The position numbers and the translations under genes were made by a program. 64,000 nt of DNA from Sulfuricella sp. (GTDB lineage: Bacteria; Pseudomonadota; Gammaproteobacteria; Burkholderiales; Sulfuricellaceae). The notes beneath the pieces were generated by a model. That model saw only the letters and a list, made by a program, of their open reading frames with translations, did not search any database and was not told the origin of the DNA. Every line of letters begins with the position of its first letter. Position 1 is the stretch's first letter. Positions 41,421 to 50,646 of this stretch are shown piece by piece. The stretch is from NCBI GenBank assembly GCA_041651995.1, contig JBAZID010000001.1:558001-622000 (forward strand), in the 5' to 3' direction.

Positions 41421-41957
41421 CTAGTTCTTCTGTTGACCTGTAGCCGATTCCTCGACCAGGGTGACACTGCTTTGCTTTTCGCTCCATTCGCCCGAGCTAT
41501 CCTCAATAACTTCAGTCACTTGAACTTCCGATTCGGTCACACTGGTGACCTTGCCAAAATTTACGCCCAAATGATTTCCGTTTTTTACGCGATGAAGGCT
41601 ATTGTCTGGGGCTTTAATCAAGGCATACATCAATTTATTCTGTTGCAATGTACCCACCATCTTGAGTTTTTCCAACTCATAGGATTCGAGGGGCTCCTTC
41701 CGGCGATTTAAATCAGGCTGAAGCCCGCCACCACCCCCGACGTTAGTTGAAGCCTTCAACTTCCGTGGTTTGAATGGCTCTGGAAGTTCAAAAACCGTGT
41801 AAGCAAAGGGCTCATAGGGCTTGACCTCTGGCAAGGGGTCAACCTTGCCTCTCATACCCTGACCACCCTCACGCACAAATTGGTCAAGATCATCATGCTG
41901 ATCTCCGCAACCAACTATTCCCACCAATAAGGCGGCTATGACCATCCATCTCATCAC
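41421..41957 (-). CDS. pilP: Type IV pilus lipoprotein PilP
   Basis: A 178-residue lipoprotein with the lipobox LVGIVGC near residue 17, a disordered proline-rich segment (LPEVKPYEPFAYT) and a C-terminal beta domain (KMVGTLQQNKLMYALIKAPDNSLHRVKNGNHLG). PilP links the inner-membrane PilN/PilO pair to the PilQ secretin. It overlaps pilO by 4 bp and lies 8 bp before pilQ. Confidence 0.93.
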   Translation of the reverse strand: MMRWMVIAALLVGIVGCGDQHDDLDQFVREGGQGMRGKVDPLPEVKPYEPFAYTVFELPEPFKPRKLKASTNVGGGGGLQPDLNRRKEPLESYELEKLKMVGTLQQNKLMYALIKAPDNSLHRVKNGNHLGVNFGKVTSVTESEVQVTEVIEDSSGEWSEKQSSVTLVEESATGQQKN

Positions 41958-42595
41958 TTCGCCCCCCCCGCCTTTTTCTTGGCGTCAACTGCCGTTTTCT
42001 TCTGTGCACTTACTTCTTCTTCATCCAGATAACGATAAGTTTTAGCAACGCCATCCATCGCCAACCTACCATCTTTAGCCACGTTTATTTTGACATCATT
42101 CAGCGTCACAATTCTCGGCATCTGGGCAATATCGCTGGCAAAATTTCCCAGGTCGTGGTAGGCGCCCGTCACCTTGATCGTAACCGGTAACTCTGCATAA
42201 AATTCTGTGACAGATTCACTCGCAGCAGGTTTAAACAACTCAAACTCAAGCCCCCGACCCAAACCCGCTTGGTTGATATCCACCAGCAAAGCATCCATTT
42301 CGGATTTATTTGGCAGCTGCTTCAAAAGCGCTCCAAAAGCCTGGTCGATCTCTTTGAGTTGTTGACGGTAGGTATCCAGATTAATGGCCTGTTTCTTTTT
42401 AGCCAGGAAAGTTTCGCGCAGTTTTGATTCTTCCTGGCGAACTGTTTCCAATTGCTCCAATTGTCCGCTCCAGTCAAACCAATAACTCGCAAATACGACC
42501 GCAACCAAAAGCACCGCCAGCGCAGCCACTTTAGGTAGAACAGGCCAGCCGCCAACATCTTTAATATTCAGGGTTTTCAGTTCATCAAGGTTCAT
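41954..42595 (-). CDS. pilO: Type IV pilus inner-membrane protein PilO
   Basis: A 213-residue protein with one N-terminal membrane helix (VAALAVLLVAVVFASYWF), a coiled-coil stretch (about 45-85) and a ferredoxin-like periplasmic domain (GLEFELFKPAASESVTEFYAELPVTIKVTGAYHDLGNF). It pairs with PilN to form the alignment complex. A lysine/alanine-rich tail (KKTAVDAKKKAGG) is seen. It overlaps both neighbours by 4 bp. Confidence 0.94.
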   Translation of the reverse strand: MNLDELKTLNIKDVGGWPVLPKVAALAVLLVAVVFASYWFDWSGQLEQLETVRQEESKLRETFLAKKKQAINLDTYRQQLKEIDQAFGALLKQLPNKSEMDALLVDINQAGLGRGLEFELFKPAASESVTEFYAELPVTIKVTGAYHDLGNFASDIAQMPRIVTLNDVKINVAKDGRLAMDGVAKTYRYLDEEEVSAQKKTAVDAKKKAGGAK

Positions 42596-43200
42596 GCCTT
42601 CTTATCCTTGTTGTTTGAAGGCGAAGTTTTTTGCTCGTCAACACCTTCTGCTGGCTTGGGCGGCATAAGCTTGATGTTCAGAGAAAATTCACTGACCCGC
42701 AAACTATTCAGCATGACGGCCTTAGTCTCTATCAAACGCGGATCTTCAAGCCATTCCGATGAATCCAGATTGCGCATTAACGAAGCGACTCGCGCGTTGG
42801 ACTGTGCGTAGCCGACCAAGTTGACAACATTATCTTTCTGCTCGATAGATTTCAAATAGACGCCATCGGGCAACTGCCGAACCAACTGATCAAGAAGATG
42901 CACCACCTGAGAACGATTTGCCTGAAGGGTTTCAACGACTTTCTTGCGCTCCAGGAGTGCTGTCGTTTTTTCCTTGAGCACCTTGATTTCTTCGATCTCC
43001 TTGTCCAGTTTGGCAATTTCAGCATTCAGGAATGCATTGCGCCCCTCCTGGTTGGATATCTTTGCGCCAAAATAGGAGTGCCCTGCCACCGCTATAACAG
43101 CACCAAGCCCCAAGGTAAGAGCAGCAAGTACAATAAATTGCTGCTGACGAGCGGCTCGTTTTTGTTCGCGATGCGGAAGAAGATTGATGCGGACTGTCAT
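42592..43200 (-). CDS. pilN: Type IV pilus inner-membrane protein PilN
   Basis: A 202-residue protein with the conserved cytoplasmic start INLLPHRE, which docks into PilM, one membrane helix (FIVLAALTLGLGAVIAVAG), a coiled coil (about 55-90) and a periplasmic domain. It overlaps pilM and pilO by 4 bp each. Confidence 0.94.
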   Translation of the reverse strand: MTVRINLLPHREQKRAARQQQFIVLAALTLGLGAVIAVAGHSYFGAKISNQEGRNAFLNAEIAKLDKEIEEIKVLKEKTTALLERKKVVETLQANRSQVVHLLDQLVRQLPDGVYLKSIEQKDNVVNLVGYAQSNARVASLMRNLDSSEWLEDPRLIETKAVMLNSLRVSEFSLNIKLMPPKPAEGVDEQKTSPSNNKDKKA

Positions 43201-44270
43201 GAATCAAATCTCCGCAAAGCCAATCCGCACGCGATCATCAAGGCTGGTGCGTCGGCAGTCAGTTGTTTGGGTTTAATGCGGGAAGACAGCGCCATATTTG
43301 CGAAAGGGTTAGCAATCATGGTACTGACTTGGGTACGACTTGCCACGATCTCATCCAAGCCCTGAATCATGGCACAACCACCCGCAAGGAGAATGTGATC
43401 CACCCGATTGAACTGGGTAGAAGAAAAGAAAAACTGCAACGCCCGCGCCACTTCCAGAGCCAGCGTATCCATGAATGGCTGAAGCGTTTCCGGTTCGTAG
43501 GTATCGGGCAAACCACCTTGGCGCTTGGCAATATCCGCCTCTTCCGCCGACAAACTGTAGCGGCGCTGAATTTCTTGAGTCAGGTGATTTCCGCCAAAGC
43601 TCTGCTCACGTAAATACACGGACTGATTGTCGTGCAAGACGTTAATGTGCGTCATGGCCGCGCCTATATCAACAATGGCAACGGTTTGTCCTCGGCCACC
43701 CCCTGGAAGTTGCCGTGCAATCATGTCATATGCCAACTGAGTAGCATAGGACTCAATATCCATCACAAGCGGCTTGAGTCCAGCCGCCTCTGCAGTCGCA
43801 ACCCGATCATCCACCTTTTCCTTGCGTGATGCCGCGATCAGGAGCTCGACCTCCTCTGGATTATTTGGGTTTGGACCGATAATCTGGAAATCCAGATTCA
43901 CCTCATCCAACGCAAAAGGAATGTACTGGTTTGCTTCTGTTTCGACCTGAAACTCAAGTTCCTGATCACGCAATCCAGCCTGAACCACAATCTTTTTGGT
44001 GATGACGGCTGCCGAAGGGAGAGCCAGGGCAACGTGCTTGATACGCGTTCCCATCTTCTTCCATGCACGCCTGACTGTTTCGCCAACCACCTCCAGGTTA
44101 ACGATATTGCCATCCACGACCGAATCCTTCGGCAGCAACTCGATTGCATAACGCTCAACGCGGTAAAGATCCTTCCCCGCTTCCGCAAGCTCGACCATCT
44201 TGACCGAAGAGGAACTGATGTCTACCCCAATGAGTGGCGGCGACTTGGCTTCCAGAAAATCGAATCGCAA
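43197..44270 (-). CDS. pilM: Type IV pilus actin-like ATPase PilM
   Basis: A 357-residue FtsA/MreB-like protein with nucleotide-binding pieces GVDISSSSVKMVEL, VDIGAAMTHINV and LLAGGCAMIQGL. PilM sits under the inner membrane and binds the N-terminus of PilN. The start is TTG 44270 with GGGGA upstream; no nearby ATG fits the family N-terminus. It is the first gene of pilMNOPQ and is divergent from mrcA. Confidence 0.94.
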   Translation of the reverse strand: MRFDFLEAKSPPLIGVDISSSSVKMVELAEAGKDLYRVERYAIELLPKDSVVDGNIVNLEVVGETVRRAWKKMGTRIKHVALALPSAAVITKKIVVQAGLRDQELEFQVETEANQYIPFALDEVNLDFQIIGPNPNNPEEVELLIAASRKEKVDDRVATAEAAGLKPLVMDIESYATQLAYDMIARQLPGGGRGQTVAIVDIGAAMTHINVLHDNQSVYLREQSFGGNHLTQEIQRRYSLSAEEADIAKRQGGLPDTYEPETLQPFMDTLALEVARALQFFFSSTQFNRVDHILLAGGCAMIQGLDEIVASRTQVSTMIANPFANMALSSRIKPKQLTADAPALMIACGLALRRFDS

Positions 44271-44311
44271 GTAAATTTCCCCTTCCGCATGGCCCAGTTA
44301 TAAACCGATAC

Positions 44312-44340
44312 GTATAATTTACATTAAATGCTATCAGCAA
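44312..44340 (-). promoter_or_regulatory. Putative sigma-70 promoter of pilMNOPQ
   Basis: On the minus strand TTGCTG and TTATAC are 17 bp apart, 40 bp upstream of the pilM TTG start. Confidence 0.55.
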
Positions 44341-44445
44341 CTTTAGACAGTGTAAACAAATTTTGTGCGAGTTTTCTTTTTCTAAGGATTAACATCTATA
44401 ATCAATATACTTACTTTATGCCCAATATTATAGAACATTTCAATT

Positions 44446-46779
44446 ATGATCCTCCGTTGGTGGCGCTACGCACTTTTTGTAGTGCTCGCAAGTGGCCTGT
44501 TAGTGGCAGCTTTGGCCGCGCTGATTGTCAGTTTGATTTACCCCCAGTTACCTTCCCTGGAAATTCTGACCGACTACCGCCCCAAAATACCGCTCCGAAT
44601 TTATACCGCTGATGGAGCGCTGATTGGCGAATTCGGGGAGGAGCGGCGTGCACTGATAAAAATCCAGGACGTTCCCAACACGATGCGCCAGGCGATTCTT
44701 GCCGCCGAGGATGATCGATTTTACCAGCACGGCGGAATTGACTACATGGGCGTGGTGCGCGCCGCCATAGCCAACCTTACCGCTGGCGGTGCGCGCGAAG
44801 GCGCAAGCACAATCACCATGCAGGTTGCGCGTAATTTTTTCCTCTCCAGCGAAAAGACTCTGACTCGCAAACTGAGCGAAGTGATGCTGGCAATGAAAAT
44901 CGAACACAACCTCACCAAAGACCAGATTCTGGAACTCTATATCAACCAGATTTACCTTGGACAGCGCTCATATGGTTTCGCCGCAGCGTCTCAGCTTTAT
45001 TTTGGGAAACCCCTTGCCCAACTGAGTGTAGCCGAATCGGCCATGCTCGCCGGCCTCCCCAAAGCACCTTCACGCTACAACCCGGTGATTAACCCCAAGC
45101 GCGCCAAAATTCGTCAGCAATATGTTCTGAAGCGTATGCATCACTTGCACTTTATCAAGGACAGCGAATTTCAGGCCGCGCTGCAACAACCTCTGCGCAT
45201 AAAACACGATGCGCAAACCGCTGAAGTCAGCGCCGATCACATCGCCGAGCTGGTTCGCCAGAACCTGTTTGAACGCTACCAGGATCAAATCTACAGCAGC
45301 GGGCTAAAAGTCTATACCACTCTGCGCCGTGCTGATCAGGAAGCCGCCAACCAAGCATTGCGTCAAGGCGTCCTGGATTATGACCGGCGTCATGGCTACC
45401 GTGGCCATGAAGGCTTCATGGATATACAAAAAAATGGGGCTTCCACAGGAGAAGTCGCAGAGAAGGCGCTTGAAGACCTGGACGTCGTTTCCGGTCTGGA
45501 ACCTGCCATTGTGATTGATGCAAGTCCCAAAAAAATTCTGGCCTACAACAAGGAAGCGGAAAAAATCGAAATCAGCGGGGATGGCTTGCGCTTCGCACAA
45601 AAACATCTGGTAGCCAATGCGGAAAACAAACAACGTATTCGCCGTGGATCAATCATCAGGGTCATTCGTGACAGCAAAAGACAGTGGCAGATTACACAAC
45701 TACCCCAGGTGGAAGCCGCTCTGGTCTCGGTTGACCCTCAAGATGGCGCCATATTGTCCATGGCGGGCGGTTTTGACTTCACTCGCAACAAGTTCAATCA
45801 TGTTACCCAGGCGTGGCGCCAGCCAGGATCAAGCTTTAAGCCCTTCATCTATTCTGCCGCGCTGGAAAAGGGCTTTACCCCGGCCACGATAATCAACGAC
45901 GCCCCGCTTTCCCTGCCAGGCGGAAGTGCTGGCGAGCCGTGGGAGCCCAAAAATTTCGATGGTGCTTATGCTGGCCCCATCAGGCTGCGCACCGCCCTGA
46001 CCAAATCCAAAAATCTGGTTTCCATCCGCATCCTGCAATCCATCACGCCAGAATATGCCCAGGATTACATCACCCGCTTTGGTTTTGATGCTGCTCAGCA
46101 CCCCCCTTATCTCACCATGGCTCTGGGTGCCGGTTCTGTCACACCGCTGCAGATGGTGGCGGGTTATTCCATTTTTGCAAATGGAGGTTATCGCATCCAG
46201 CCCTATTTCATTGACCGAATCGTTGATTCCCGTGGAAAAATACTCGCCCAGAGCAAGCCCACGCGCGCGGGAGAATCGGCAGAGCGCGTGATTGACCCAC
46301 GCAACGCCTTTATCATGACCAGCCTGATGCAGGACGTGGTTCGCCAGGGCACTGCCACCAAGGCCATGCAACTGGGTCGCCATGACCTGGCAGGCAAAAC
46401 CGGCACAACCAATGATCAGATTGATGCCTGGTTTTGCGGTTTCAATTCCAAACAGGTTGCGGTTGCCTGGATCGGGTTTGATCGCCCGCGTTCACTTGGC
46501 GGCAACGAAACAGGTGGACATGCAGCCTTGCCAATCTGGGTCAGTTACATGGGGAAAGCATTAAAGAACGTTCCGGAGAGCGAGCACCCCGTACCGGAAG
46601 GTATCAGCATCATCAAGATCAACCCGCAAAACGGCCAGATTGACGATACCGGCATGCCTGAATTTTTCTATCAGGAATTCCCTCCCCCTGCTCAGAGCAT
46701 GTGGGATACATGGGGCGACGAATCAGGCAACATCATGGGTGGCAAGAGTACCGAAGAAATCAAGGATCAACTGTTCTAA
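44446..46779 (+). CDS. mrcA: Penicillin-binding protein 1A (class A PBP)
   Basis: A 777-residue bifunctional cell-wall enzyme with an N-terminal membrane anchor (about 8-32). The glycosyltransferase domain has the catalytic E88 in EDDRFYQHGG, and GASTITMQVARN and KDQILELYINQIYLG. The transpeptidase domain has S462-x-x-K (PGSSFKPFIYS), SKN in TKSKNLVS and KTG in LAGKTGTTND. An OB-like insert lies between them. It polymerises and cross-links peptidoglycan. Its position divergent from pilMNOPQ is conserved in many proteobacteria. Confidence 0.96.
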   Translation: MILRWWRYALFVVLASGLLVAALAALIVSLIYPQLPSLEILTDYRPKIPLRIYTADGALIGEFGEERRALIKIQDVPNTMRQAILAAEDDRFYQHGGIDYMGVVRAAIANLTAGGAREGASTITMQVARNFFLSSEKTLTRKLSEVMLAMKIEHNLTKDQILELYINQIYLGQRSYGFAAASQLYFGKPLAQLSVAESAMLAGLPKAPSRYNPVINPKRAKIRQQYVLKRMHHLHFIKDSEFQAALQQPLRIKHDAQTAEVSADHIAELVRQNLFERYQDQIYSSGLKVYTTLRRADQEAANQALRQGVLDYDRRHGYRGHEGFMDIQKNGASTGEVAEKALEDLDVVSGLEPAIVIDASPKKILAYNKEAEKIEISGDGLRFAQKHLVANAENKQRIRRGSIIRVIRDSKRQWQITQLPQVEAALVSVDPQDGAILSMAGGFDFTRNKFNHVTQAWRQPGSSFKPFIYSAALEKGFTPATIINDAPLSLPGGSAGEPWEPKNFDGAYAGPIRLRTALTKSKNLVSIRILQSITPEYAQDYITRFGFDAAQHPPYLTMALGAGSVTPLQMVAGYSIFANGGYRIQPYFIDRIVDSRGKILAQSKPTRAGESAERVIDPRNAFIMTSLMQDVVRQGTATKAMQLGRHDLAGKTGTTNDQIDAWFCGFNSKQVAVAWIGFDRPRSLGGNETGGHAALPIWVSYMGKALKNVPESEHPVPEGISIIKINPQNGQIDDTGMPEFFYQEFPPPAQSMWDTWGDESGNIMGGKSTEEIKDQLF

Positions 46780-46797
46780 CCGCCCGTGCATCGTGCG

Positions 46798-46815
46798 AAC
46801 AACAACAACAACAAC
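46798..46815 (+). repeat. (AAC)6 microsatellite
   Basis: Six AAC units lie in the short gap between mrcA and the next gene, 11 bp before the chosen ATG. Changes in copy number would alter leader spacing rather than frame. Confidence 0.85.
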
Positions 46816-46825
46816 CACCCACAGC

Positions 46826-47449
46826 ATGCTCAAGAACCACAACCAACAGCACCGTCAAATGCGCGAATTAATCGCACAAGCCGCGGCCCGCATGATCGCG
46901 GAGGACGGCATTCAGGACTACGCCCTGGCCAAGCGCAAGGCGGCACGCCAGCTAGGAGCAGCGGACACCCACAGCCTTCCCTCCAATGCCGAAGTGCAGC
47001 AAGCCCTGCGCTTGCACCAGGGCTTGTATCAGAAAGATGAGCAGGCACTCCGATTGAAGCGATTGCGAACCGAGGCGCTGAGTACCATGCACCTGCTGGA
47101 ACGCTTCAATCCTTACTTGACCGGTTCAGTACTGTCAGGCACCGCCACACGCCATTCAGATATCAACCTCCATCTCTTCACCGACAATGCCAAGGAAGTC
47201 GAGCTATTTTTGCTCAACCGCAACATGCCCTACGAAACGGGAGAAAAACGCTTCAGGCTGAACGATGACGCCGTCTCGGTTCCATCCTTTACACTTCAGG
47301 GCGAAACGGGTGAGATCAGACTGGCAGTTTTCGCAAGCGAGGATTTGCGCAGGTCAGCGAACGACCCGGCAGAAGGCAAGCCTCTGGAGCGGGCAAAAAT
47401 CAAGCAAGTGGAAGCACTCCTGATAGTGGATACTGATCCAGAACTCTAA
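46826..47449 (+). CDS. Nucleotidyltransferase-like hypothetical protein
   Basis: A 207-residue protein. The N-terminal half is helical (MRELIAQAAARMIAEDGIQDYALAKRKAARQLG). The middle has YLTGSVLSGTATRHSDINLHLF, which looks like the GS...SDI motif of minimal DNA polymerase beta-type nucleotidyltransferases. A C-terminal strand-rich part follows. Substrate and role are unknown. The frame is open back to 46640 inside mrcA, but that extension is out of frame with known sequence. No strong Shine-Dalgarno is visible. Confidence 0.65.
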   Translation: MLKNHNQQHRQMRELIAQAAARMIAEDGIQDYALAKRKAARQLGAADTHSLPSNAEVQQALRLHQGLYQKDEQALRLKRLRTEALSTMHLLERFNPYLTGSVLSGTATRHSDINLHLFTDNAKEVELFLLNRNMPYETGEKRFRLNDDAVSVPSFTLQGETGEIRLAVFASEDLRRSANDPAEGKPLERAKIKQVEALLIVDTDPEL

Positions 47450-47569
47450 TCACGAGCCTTCGCTGGAAAGCATCAACATTATCAGGCAAAATGATGGCGT
47501 TACAGTGAATTTCAAACAAATGGGTTCAAGATCCGGTCTGAACCAAAAATCAAGCACACAGATAATCGG

Positions 47570-48322
47570 ATGGCAAACCAGCCCCCCCTGAAAACCGAAG
47601 CTGTCCCTGATGTCAGCAACTACATGATTCATTCCAGGATGGAGATTATCTACATCCTGCGTGCGCTCCAGCACAAGAATGAACTTGTCACCGCATATTT
47701 CAATCAGGGGCAGGATTTTCTCCTGACCTCCATTATCGATGTCGATTCAGACAATGGTGCGGTGATCTTCGACTATGGCGCCAATGAACTGATCAACAAA
47801 CGGATACTGGAAAGCGACAAGATTATCCTGGTCACCACACAGGATAAGGTAAAGGTGCAATTCGTGACTGGCCGCATGCAGCAGATCGAGTATCTTGGCC
47901 GCCTCGCCTTCAGGGCGACTCTTCCCGGCGAACTCCTGAAACTGCAACGGCGCGAGTATTACCGCCTTGCCACGCCGGTAATCAACCCTCTCAAATGCTC
48001 AATGCCCAAGCAGGGCAAGGGCATGATTGATGCCATCATTGCCGACATCAGCCTCGGAGGCATTGCGATTACACATTACAGGGAACACCTGCAGCTTGAA
48101 ATAGGCGACAACTTCAACGCCTGCCGTATCATTTTGCCAGACATGGGAACTGTCACCACAAACATCGAGATTCGCAATGAACAGGAAATCACGATGAAGA
48201 ACGGCTCAAAAATTCACCGGGCCGGCTGCATGTTTATTAACCTTCACTCAAGCCAGCAAGCCATGATCCAGCGTTACATCATCAAACTGGACCGCGAACG
48301 CCGTTCCATTCTTTCGCCATAG
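47570..48322 (+). CDS. ycgR: YcgR-like PilZ domain protein (cyclic-di-GMP responsive)
   Basis: A 250-residue protein with an N-terminal YcgR/PilZN domain (about 20-120, ending GRLAFRATLPGELLKLQ) and a C-terminal PilZ domain with the ligand motif QRREYYR, a DISLGGIAI strand and a HRAGCMFINL segment. YcgR binds cyclic-di-GMP and slows the flagellar motor. In this position near pilus genes it could instead tune twitching or flagellar motility. It has no signal peptide. Confidence 0.87.
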   Translation: MANQPPLKTEAVPDVSNYMIHSRMEIIYILRALQHKNELVTAYFNQGQDFLLTSIIDVDSDNGAVIFDYGANELINKRILESDKIILVTTQDKVKVQFVTGRMQQIEYLGRLAFRATLPGELLKLQRREYYRLATPVINPLKCSMPKQGKGMIDAIIADISLGGIAITHYREHLQLEIGDNFNACRIILPDMGTVTTNIEIRNEQEITMKNGSKIHRAGCMFINLHSSQQAMIQRYIIKLDRERRSILSP

Positions 48323-48341
48323 TTCCTAGCGCTAATGCAGT

Positions 48342-49346
48342 TCAGCCCTCTTTCAGCCAGCGCGCCGCATCCAGGGCAAAATAAGTCAGAATTCCATCCG
48401 CCCCGGCGCGCTTGAACGCCAGCAACGATTCCAGCACGCAGGCCCTCTCATTCAGCCAGCCATTCTGGGCGGCAGCCTTGAGCATGGCATATTCACCACT
48501 GACCTGATAGACGAAGGTAGGCGCCTTGAACTCATCCTTCAAGCGCCGCACGATGTCCAGATAAGGCATGCCCGGCTTGACCATCACCATGTCCGCCCCT
48601 TCAGCCAGATCCAGCCCCACCTCCCACAAGGCCTCATCGCTGTTGGCCGGGTCCATCTGGTAAGTGTATTTGTTGCCGCCGCCCAGGTTGGCGGACGAGC
48701 CCACCGCATCGCGAAACGGCCCGTAAAAACTGGAGGCATATTTGGCCGAGTAGGCCAGAATGCGGGTATGGATGAATTGCTCCGCGTCCAGCGCCGCCCG
48801 TACTGCACCAATGCGGCCGTCCATCATGTCCGAGGGCGCAACCACATCCGCGCCGGCGGCGGCATGAACCAGCGCCTGACGTGCCAGAACCGCCACTGTT
48901 TCATCGTTCAGGACATAGCCGTCCGCATCAATCAAGCCATCCTGGCCGTGGCTGGTGTACGGGTCCAGCGCGATATCGGTAATCACGCCCAATTCCGGGA
49001 AGCGCTGTTTCAAAGCCCCTACCACACGCGGCACGAGGCCGTCCGGGTTATAGGCTTCCGCCGCGTCAAGGCTTTTCAGCCCGGCATCAATAACGGGGAA
49101 GATTGCCAGCGCCGGCACGCCCAGTTCCAGGCACTGCTCGGCCTGGCGCAACAGGTGGTCCAGCGTCTTGCGCTCAACTCCCGGCATTGAGGCCACTGCT
49201 TCAATTCGGTCACTTCCATCCAGCACGAAAACCGGATAAATCAGATCAGCACTGCTGAGTTGGTTTTCGCGCATCAGGCGGCGGGAGAAATCATCACGCC
49301 GCATACGGCGCATGCGCTTGGAGGGGGATTGGCCTAGAGTTTGCAT
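48342..49346 (-). CDS. hemB: Delta-aminolevulinic acid dehydratase (porphobilinogen synthase)
   Basis: A 334-residue enzyme joining two 5-aminolevulinates into porphobilinogen. Family motifs are RRMRRDDFSRRLMREN, the AYSAKYASSFYGPFRDAVGS segment and MVMVKPGMPYLDIVR, both with the active-site lysines. The allosteric-type RDAVGS and PSDMMDGR segments are present. It feeds heme and siroheme synthesis. Confidence 0.97.
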   Translation of the reverse strand: MQTLGQSPSKRMRRMRRDDFSRRLMRENQLSSADLIYPVFVLDGSDRIEAVASMPGVERKTLDHLLRQAEQCLELGVPALAIFPVIDAGLKSLDAAEAYNPDGLVPRVVGALKQRFPELGVITDIALDPYTSHGQDGLIDADGYVLNDETVAVLARQALVHAAAGADVVAPSDMMDGRIGAVRAALDAEQFIHTRILAYSAKYASSFYGPFRDAVGSSANLGGGNKYTYQMDPANSDEALWEVGLDLAEGADMVMVKPGMPYLDIVRRLKDEFKAPTFVYQVSGEYAMLKAAAQNGWLNERACVLESLLAFKRAGADGILTYFALDAARWLKEG

Positions 49347-49407
49347 GATCAGGAAAATTCCGGATTAGGGGGTAAATTCAGTCGAAAGCATTTCTATTTT
49401 AACGAGT

Positions 49408-50640
49408 TTATGCTCGATTCGGGTGAGACTTCTGCCGCCATTGCCTGAGTGCTGTCAGACGCGCCTGATACACATGGTCCCGAATCTGGTCCGGGTCCGC
49501 GCATTGCTTTGCCACCGCCCCGGCATCCACTGCGGAAACAACGCCAAGCCCGCGGCGCAGCACATCCGCCGGCAGGAAATCCTGTTGTTCGAAGCCTGCC
49601 CGGCCACAGAAATCAGCCTCGCATGCCTGCAGAAAAAGTTCGAAACGCTGAGGCTGGCGTAGCGCATCGGTGTCATGAAGGAGTTTCAACAGCGTTTCAG
49701 CCCGCAACTCCTCGGCACGATGAACCATGCCGTGAAAGCGTGCCGTCACCAGCGCCAGGTCACGGCACGCATTGGGCACTCTCAGGCGTTCGCACAGCGG
49801 CTTGATCAGTGCGGAGCCGCGCTGCTCATGTGCAATATGGCGCGGCCATTCTGCCCGAGGCGTCGTGCCCTTGCCAAGATCATGCGTCAGTGCGGCAAAG
49901 CGAACCTCCAGCGGATATGCGCGGGAAGCCGTACAGTCAAGCACCATCATGACATGGATGCCGGTATCGATTTCCGGATGATACTGGGCTGGCTGGGGCA
50001 CCCCGAACAAGCAGTCGAGTTCGGGCAGGATGCGCGCCAGGGCTCCGCATTCACGCAGCACATGGAACATGCGCGACGGCTGGCGTTCCATCAGGCCCTT
50101 GGCGAGTTCCTGCCACACCCGTTCGGGAACCAGTGCATCTACCTCACCATTCCTGACCATTTCCCGCATCAATTCAAGTGTTTCAGGTGCAATGGAGAAT
50201 TGCCAGAAACGCGCCGCGAAGCGTGCCACGCGCAAAATCCGCACGGGATCTTCGACAAAGGCCTGGCTGACGTGACGCAGAATACCCGCCCGGATATCAC
50301 TCACGCCATGATAGGGGTCAATGATGCCGCCCGCGTCATCCCGGGCAATGGCATTGATGGTTAGATCGCGCCGGGCAAGATCCTGCTCCAGGGTCACTTC
50401 CGGCTCGGCATGCACCTGGAAACCCTTGTAACCCCTGGCCGTCTTGCGCTCGGTACGGGCAAGGGCATATTCCTCATGGGTCCGGGGGTGAAGAAAAACC
50501 GGAAAATCCTTGCCCACCGGCCTGAATCCCAGCTTCGCCATCTCCTCGGGGGTGGCGCCCACCACTACATAATCCCGGTCCTGCACCGGCAGGCCAAGCA
50601 GTTCGTCGCGCACCGCACCGCCGACCTGGTAGACCTGCAT
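49408..50640 (-). CDS. cca: CCA-adding tRNA nucleotidyltransferase
   Basis: A 410-residue class II enzyme with the GGAVRDELLG loop and the DRD carboxylates, RRDLTINAIA, DPVRILRVARFAAR and an HD domain (AALTHDLGKG, HEQRG). It repairs the CCA end of tRNAs. The C-terminal HD domain suggests the multifunctional type with phosphohydrolase activity. It directly follows the NDUFA9-like gene (6 bp). Confidence 0.96.
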   Translation of the reverse strand: MQVYQVGGAVRDELLGLPVQDRDYVVVGATPEEMAKLGFRPVGKDFPVFLHPRTHEEYALARTERKTARGYKGFQVHAEPEVTLEQDLARRDLTINAIARDDAGGIIDPYHGVSDIRAGILRHVSQAFVEDPVRILRVARFAARFWQFSIAPETLELMREMVRNGEVDALVPERVWQELAKGLMERQPSRMFHVLRECGALARILPELDCLFGVPQPAQYHPEIDTGIHVMMVLDCTASRAYPLEVRFAALTHDLGKGTTPRAEWPRHIAHEQRGSALIKPLCERLRVPNACRDLALVTARFHGMVHRAEELRAETLLKLLHDTDALRQPQRFELFLQACEADFCGRAGFEQQDFLPADVLRRGLGVVSAVDAGAVAKQCADPDQIRDHVYQARLTALRQWRQKSHPNRA

Positions 50641-50646
50641 TGCGAA

